In this document: piece by piece, positions 60,301 through 64,000 of the stretch
Layout of the letters: each line of letters begins with the position of its first letter
How positions within the stretch are numbered: the stretch's first letter is position 1
From: Macrostomum hystrix
Taxonomy: Eukaryota > Platyhelminthes > Macrostomidae
NCBI GenBank assembly: GCA_950097015.1
Contig: CATNEN010000037.1
Span: forward strand, 3,563,501-3,627,500
Length of the DNA: 64,000 nucleotides
Reading direction: 5' to 3'
Made by a program: the position numbers and the translations under genes
The notes under the pieces: model-generated
The model's database searches: none
Told to the model about the DNA's origin: nothing
What the model saw: only the letters and a program-made list of their open reading frames with translations

Positions 60301-63300
60301 GACGAAGAAATAGTCAGTCCGAAGTACCGGCCATGCCGCCTAGCCACAGGTAAGCAACATTGATCAGGTGGCATTTTTAATGGGCTTTTTGCATGCTAGA
60401 ATTACCGCCTATTTAGCTCTCCGTATATTTACTTTAGCTAGTGTTTTAACCTATTAAGTTTGATAAATTTGATAAAATATAATAAAAATAACTATTCTTA
60501 TCGCATAATGCAACGGACGCCAGCTTGCAACTGCGTCGGCTCACCGTGTTCAGGTTTGAAAAAAATACTTTTACTCACTTTTAAATCTCAACTGATCTGC
60601 TTCTAGAATCTAGAAGAATGAAGTATTTTATCTTGTTTTGTAATTTCTTTCCTTCTTTTTAACCGTTCTATCAGTGCACATTCTATGTAAGCGTATTCTC
60701 CTTTGTTCTTTTGCCTAAACAGACCAGACAGATTACAACATTTTCTATACATATCGGCTAGAGTTATAAACTTTAGGGGCACTTTTTGCCAGTCACTAAA
60801 CAGCTCTGGCAATAGATTTTCTGCAAGCAGTCTTCTATGACGCTTATACAGCACACAATCAGGAAAATGGCCGCTGATTTTATTGGTCTGGTATTTTTAT
60901 CCGCTTTCTTACAATTATGTTACTCATGTTGAGCTAAACTACTGATTCAGGTTTCTGTTCAGTAGACTATTTGCGCATCTTTTCTCTCGTTTTATTACTT
61001 GGCCGCTATATCTTGTGTATTTTGTACATGCACTTTTAATTGGCCTTTTGATATAGAAATTGCGCTTAGCAACCGAATGAATTACTCACCATCCCCGGTT
61101 CAGGCTGGATCCAATCGAGGCCGGCCAGGTGTTGAACTTCGTCTCGCCGGTGTCCTTCCTGGTTCAGGTGAATCGCATCGACTCGCCAAGCACTCCGACT
61201 CCGCCATCCTCGCCGGCTGTAGGCGCCGGCGGAGTTCCGACTTTGTCATCGGCCGGCTCCCAGCAGCTGCCGTCGTTTCGCTCCCTGCTCTGCCTGATGC
61301 TGCACACCTGCGCCGAGTCGTTAGCGGACGCCTGCTGGGAGCTCAGGCGGATGGGCCGGCAGGCTTTTGTGTCCGTGGGTCAGCTGCTGCTGGCCTACGA
61401 CCGGCGACTGTTTGAGCACACTGTTAGCACGCATCTCAGGTGAGCTGCCTGCTATGCTTCACCAATAATGTCGGATGTCCTCTAATAAAATGCACCTTCG
61501 TTGTAAAATCTCAGGGGATTAATCTTTTGTCGCTTAAGTCTCGCTTAAGATGCCCAGCTATTCTCTAGTTTGTGTCTTCTTCCCGATCCCAGATCCCCGA
61601 TCCCAGATCCCCGATCCCAGATCCCCGATCCCAGATCCCCGATCCCAGATCCCCGATCCCAGATCCCCGATCCCAGATCCCCGATCCCAGATCCCCGATC
61701 CCAGATCCCCGATCCCAGATCCCCGATCCCAGATCCCCGATCCCAGATCCCCGATCCCAGATCCCCGATCCCAGATCCCAAATCCCCGACCTTAAAGTCG
61801 TAATTCCGATGCTCTAACCACCTGCACCCTTGGCAGCATCATAAGAACTATTTTCTACGATTGCAGATACGAGCCCTCAGTGATGACCTTCTGTGTCCTC
61901 TGGATGGTTCGCGACGCACTGCTCAGCCAGACCCGCCATCAACAGCAGCACCAGCAGAAATTGGAAATCCCATCGGCCTGGCTCACATCGTGTCGTCACT
62001 ACCTGACCGAATTTCCCCTCAACTGCGTCAGCATTCACGCCGCCGACGTGCTCCTACTGGCTTCGTCTATGTCAGCGCCCTCGTCTGCGGCGGACGCCGA
62101 TGCCATTGTTCGCTGCCTGCGCGCCATCGACGCAGCGCTAGCTAGCGACGTCGACATCGATCTGACGCTGCTGACAACGCTGAGCGTGACTGCCAGCCCT
62201 GCCGACTTTCTGCTGACCCTCCTGGAGGCCTGCGCGCCGCGGCTCGGCGCTTTCGCCGGTGCCGCCCAACTGGAGAGCGCCGGCCGCCTGCTGCCCCTCT
62301 GCCTCGGCTGGCTGCGCATGGGCCGAGGTCGTCAGCGGCGGACATCGGCGTCGGCTGGCTCGGCGGTTCAACTGCCGACATCGTCCGGACCGTCATCGGC
62401 TGCGGGAGCCGCGGCGGATTCCGCAGAGGCCGGCCGGCTGCTGTTGAACTGCGTGGCCGTCCTGGCTGAACGCGTGGCCACCATTGGCGAGGTGCAAAGC
62501 TGCACTTCTATCGATGGGATTTCCCAGTTTTTTTTTTTATTCCATGGGATTTTCCAGTTTGGATCTCCAATTTAATGGGATTTCCCATTTTGCATCTCCA
62601 ATTCAGCGGGATTTCCCAGTTTGGATATCCTTCATATTCAACGGGACTTCCCAGTTTGGATATCCTTCATATTCAATGGGATTTCCCTGTGTGGATCTAC
62701 TTCATATTCGATGGGATTTCCTTGTTAGGATTTCCTTTTCGGTCGGATTTCCCTGTTTTGATCTTTTTTGGTTGGGATTTCCTTCTTTGTATCTCATATT
62801 CGATGGGATTTTACTGATTGGATTTCCCATTCAATAAGCTCCCCAATACGGCTTTCCCTCTTGGAATCTTCTACTGATTGGGATTTACCAGTTTGCAATT
62901 ATGTTTTAGGGATTCCCCTATTTTGATTTCCAATATCATGAGATTTCGCTGTTAGGAATTTATTTTTTATGGGATTTCTCTTTTTTCCATTTCGATGCCT
63001 ATGCACGTTGTCACAGTAAGTTCAATTAGTTTTCAAAGAGACGTTGCCCATCATGCTTCTTACTTCAAGGTGAAGCCGGGCGCCGGCAATCTGAATGATT
63101 GGACGATGGCGGCCGCGCTGGCCAGCGAATCCCTGGAGCGCCTGGCCGACCTCATGCGCTGCCAGCCTGGAGTTTGGCTGGCCTACAGGCGGCACCTTAT
63201 GTCTGCTCTGCGCTGCCTGCTGCCGATTGCGGCCAACGGCTGCAACCTGCGGGCTGACGGGACGGCGGCAACAGCAGCTGACAATAGTTGGGCGACTGCA

Positions 63301-64000
63301 GAGGCCGCTGCGGCAGCTGCGGCGGCCAGTATTGAAAGCTTGGTGTCCGCCACGGCTTCGCAACTGGTTAAGGTACGCAATAAAATCTCTGGGCAATTGT
63401 AGGATTCATTGAGGGAATCCCCATTGAGGGAATCTCCATCGAGGGAATCTCCATCGAGGGAATCCCAATCGAGGGAATCCCCATTGAGGGAATCCCCATC
63501 GAGGGAATCTCCATCGAGGGAATCCCCATCGAGAGAATCCCCATCGAGGGAATCCGAAATTTTCGAAGTGGGATTTTCTACAAAGATCTGAGTTTCGCTT
63601 TCTTGTCCTCCTTTGTTTGTTGCCACAGATCCCAGACGCTGACAGCTCGCAGATGGATATTGGCAACGGTTCGGCCGGCAAGCTGTCACAGCTACGCGCC
63701 ACCAAGCGTCAGCAGTTTAAACTGTACGCCAGCCAGTCCACCGTGCACTCGGACGATGCGTCCGGCGATTCGGACAATCAGCGCTCGGACGATTCCGACG
63801 GTAAGAAAGAAAAAGTTTACTTAAAATCTTCGATATTCTTAAAGAAATTCTAGACTTTCGTAATTTTAATTAATCTAGGAAATTCTTTGAATCGTCGAAA
63901 TTCTCGAAGTGAACTTTTCTATACATATCGGCCCCTCCGCACCTGCCAGGCGAAGATTCTGTGTACAATCCGTCCAGCACTGGCGGCAGCTACGCCGATA
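48306..64000 (+). CDS. Large helical ARM/HEAT-like protein, 14 exons, partial
   Basis: Exons: 48306-48808, 49871-50209, 50306-50424, 53297-53446, 54074-54145, 54239-54325, 55381-55953, 60150-60209, 60300-60349, 61104-61439, 61867-62491, 63070-63372, 63629-63800 and 63950 to beyond 64000. Phases agree at every junction (1,1,0,0,0,0,0,0,2,2,0,0,1), giving more than 1,150 residues. The protein is Leu/Ala-rich and helical. Exons 2, 4 and 7 have HEAT-like pairs (ETAVKAFVNCLACC; SSVRQAASNLYKYVV). Exons 9, 10 and 13 contain Ser/Pro-rich, probably disordered linkers (RRNSQS; an acidic Ser/Asp stretch in exon 13). No catalytic motif or signal peptide is seen. A scaffold role is only a guess, and I do not recognise the family. 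Exon 1 contains an apparent one-base frameshift near 48425: the first 40 codons (frame of the ATG) and the remainder (frame joined to exon 2) differ. Confidence 0.72.
48858..49240 (+). mobile_element. tRNA-derived SINE copy 3 with amplified T-arm (intron 1)
   Basis: The head has an A-box-like tagtcgagtggtcagagc at 48868-48885 and B-box-like words gcgttcgaatctc repeated in tandem. The 3' domain (ggctgtacatctggcccaat at 49201-49220, then ttggctaggtg) aligns with the tail of the copy at 46031-46303. The element is in the sense orientation within intron 1 of the large gene. Confidence 0.78.
48895..49090. repeat. 27-bp array derived from the SINE T-arm
   Basis: Seven units of 27 bp (gagaggtcgagcgttcgaat plus ctcagcc), each containing a B-box core gttcgaatc. 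It sits exactly where a single T-arm belongs in the tRNA-like head. Confidence 0.95.
49285..49840. repeat. 27-bp minisatellite (intron 1)
   Basis: About 20 units of 27 bp (gaggcttgagttgttctgaa plus tactatc) with agttttgag variants. The array ends about 30 bases before the exon 2 acceptor. Confidence 0.96.
50465..51895. repeat. 20-bp minisatellite (intron 3)
   Basis: About 71 units of tcgtgtactagaatgtgaat with ggaaac, agaaac and gggaat variants. A 19-bp form lacking one c (gggaattgtgtactag) appears after 51480. Groups of variants recur in order, showing block duplication. Confidence 0.97.
51896..52385. other. Unique intronic DNA
   Basis: AT-rich unique stretch in intron 3; no feature seen. 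Confidence 0.4.
52386..53235. repeat. Degenerate 11/22-bp array (intron 3)
   Basis: Units such as agctagaatcgcagcaagaatc and agtcatagctggaatcgcag. A block of about 180 bp (52690-52870) recurs at 52870-53050 with few changes. Loose resemblance to the 24-bp array at 2641 (gaatcgtagctag) is visible. Confidence 0.93.
53560..54068. repeat. 22-bp minisatellite (intron 4)
   Basis: About 23 units of aattagtgtaattacctgct plus ct. The last units run into the acceptor acctgttcttcag of exon 5, so the polypyrimidine tract is itself a modified repeat unit. Confidence 0.95.
54351..55348. repeat. 14-bp minisatellite (intron 6)
   Basis: About 71 nearly perfect units of gatccccgatccca. Since 14 x 3 = 42, all six frames lack stops, producing 340-400 codon false frames on both strands. 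Only about three base differences occur over 1 kb, pointing to very recent expansion. It begins 26 bases after the exon 6 donor. Confidence 0.98.
56105..56870. repeat. 55-bp minisatellite (intron 7)
   Basis: About 14 units of 55 bp with gtgtgccagtgggtcaggtg and ataattggtttaattggccg. The first three units are diverged (ttgaatga in place of tcagatag). Confidence 0.97.
56871..57654. other. Unique intronic DNA
   Basis: AT-rich unique DNA. A 95-codon minus-strand frame at 57050-57337 has no recognisable domain. Confidence 0.35.
57655..58130. repeat. 50-bp minisatellite (intron 7)
   Basis: About nine units of roughly 50 bp with tttggagggtcggagagtga and ggtggggcttgtgg. The unit length drifts by one base at the A run (gaaaaac). 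It abuts the Helitron 5' end. Confidence 0.95.
58173..59372 (+). mobile_element. Helitron remnant (5' end and Pif1-like helicase end)
   Basis: The left end, TCTATATATATAAAAGTG preceded by A, and the following tgtctgtctgtctg and gacgccgaaaccgctcaacc have the form of many animal Helitron 5' ends (TC start, A/T target). The region 58180-58745 is non-coding. A helicase C-terminal fragment follows. The Rep nuclease domain and the helicase Walker motifs are absent, so this is an internally deleted copy. The 3' terminal hairpin and CTRR end were not identified, so the right boundary is open (at least 59372). Confidence 0.75.
58749..59372 (+). pseudogene. Helitron Pif1-like helicase, C-terminal fragment
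   Basis: A 207-codon frame matches the last part of Pif1/Helitron helicases: NDAANEINYQLLQELPG, GAPIMLLRNLNAPRLCNGTR, FAMTINKAQGQSLKVAGINL and HGQLYVACSRVGNPAGL (helicase motifs V-VI region). The nucleotide-binding Walker A and B motifs, which lie upstream in full proteins, are missing. The frame is intact, so the deletion is probably not very old, but the product could not act as a helicase. It lies in the sense direction in intron 7 of the large gene. Confidence 0.88.
59517..59806. mobile_element. Second hAT-type MITE with 8-bp target duplication
   Basis: The 274-bp element spans 59525-59798. Ends are CAGAGGCAGATTTAGG and, inverted, CAGTGGCAGATCCAGG. Flanks are actgtata at 59517-59524 and 59799-59806. 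The interior holds a poly-G tract near the left end (59538-59558) and about five units of cgctggcgccc-cttttt-cagc (59600-59730). No transposase is present. Confidence 0.9.
59807..60149. other. Unique intronic DNA before exon 8
   Basis: AT-rich, ends in the acceptor ttcttaaatttcag. Nothing else seen. Confidence 0.4.
60350..61103. other. Intron 9 of the large gene
   Basis: Array-free, AT-rich intron. A short near-palindrome ttctagaatctagaa is at 60601-60615. An 83-codon minus-strand frame (60603-60854) lacks recognisable domains. Confidence 0.4.
61580..61786. repeat. 14-bp minisatellite, second copy (intron 10)
   Basis: About 14 units of gatccccgatccca, the same unit as the intron 6 array 6 kb upstream. 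Confidence 0.97.
61780..61852 (-). mobile_element. tRNA-like SINE head remnant beside the 14-bp array
   Basis: On minus, a word like gcaggtggttagagcatcgg (A-box-like) is followed by ttaaggtcggggatttggga, where the T-arm would be. The T-arm runs directly into the 14-bp array. No SINE body is found on the other side. The similarity is partial. Confidence 0.5.
62513..62995. repeat. Degenerate 23-27 bp array (intron 11)
   Basis: Old, diverged units with tggatatccttcatattcaa and tgggatttcccagt. It starts about 20 bases after the exon 11 donor. Confidence 0.85.
63404..63556. repeat. 15-bp minisatellite (intron 12)
   Basis: Ten units of gagggaatccccatc with ctcc and ccca variants. Unit is five codons and open on both strands. 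Confidence 0.95.

Noticed and set aside
60603-60854. 83-codon basic minus-strand frame in intron 9
   Set aside because: No domain, no splice context and AT-rich composition unlike the real exons.
60738-63936. A 16-base word ttctatacatatcggc at about 60738 and again near 63919
   Set aside because: Too short and without shared flanks; may be chance or a scrap of a dispersed repeat.

Overview
The window is eukaryotic and comes from an animal. Genes are split by GT-AG introns with phase-matched exons, and the families seen are a rhodopsin-like GPCR, a DEG/ENaC sodium channel, a short collagen and MORN5, a cilium/flagellum-associated protein. The standard genetic code fits. Exons are GC-rich in an AT-rich background, and more than half of the 64 kb is minisatellite. 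A free-living spiralian such as a flatworm would fit, but nothing in the sequence proves the phylum. Hits to bacterial features (CRISPR, operons, IS elements, riboswitches) are not expected, and none were seen.

Layout. 1-2.4 kb: an intronless GPCR on the minus strand. 2.6-5.3 kb: a 24-bp minisatellite carrying 13 copies of a 37-bp palindrome. 6.1-10.1 kb: pyrimidine-rich 15/16-bp and 9-bp arrays. 11.8-19.0 kb: a plus-strand collagen gene of six exons whose introns are filled with repeats. 20.9-24.4 kb: a minus-strand DEG/ENaC channel in two exons. 27.2-30.5 kb: a minus-strand four-exon Gln/Pro-rich orphan gene. 31.8-34.6 kb: MORN5 in four exons on the plus strand. 34.9-45.7 kb: a run of arrays, a SINE and a hAT element. 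45.7-48.3 kb: AT-rich DNA with another SINE. 48.3-64.0 kb: a plus-strand gene of at least 14 exons for a large helical, probably ARM/HEAT-like protein of unknown identity, which continues past the window. Its introns carry a SINE, a Helitron remnant, a hAT element and about ten private minisatellites.

The genes look functionally unrelated and do not form a pathway. The unifying theme is how repeats form and spread. Short palindromes whose spacing betrays an 8-bp target duplication have been co-amplified with a minisatellite. Two hAT-type elements with perfect 8-bp target duplications carry internal arrays. tRNA-derived SINEs have internal arrays, and one minisatellite is built from a splice-acceptor region with a unit of exactly 15 codons.

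Most long open frames in this window are arrays whose unit length is a multiple of three, or that lack stop codons. They should not be read as genes. Exon boundaries were read by eye from splice consensus and reading-frame phase; no alignment or search was run.
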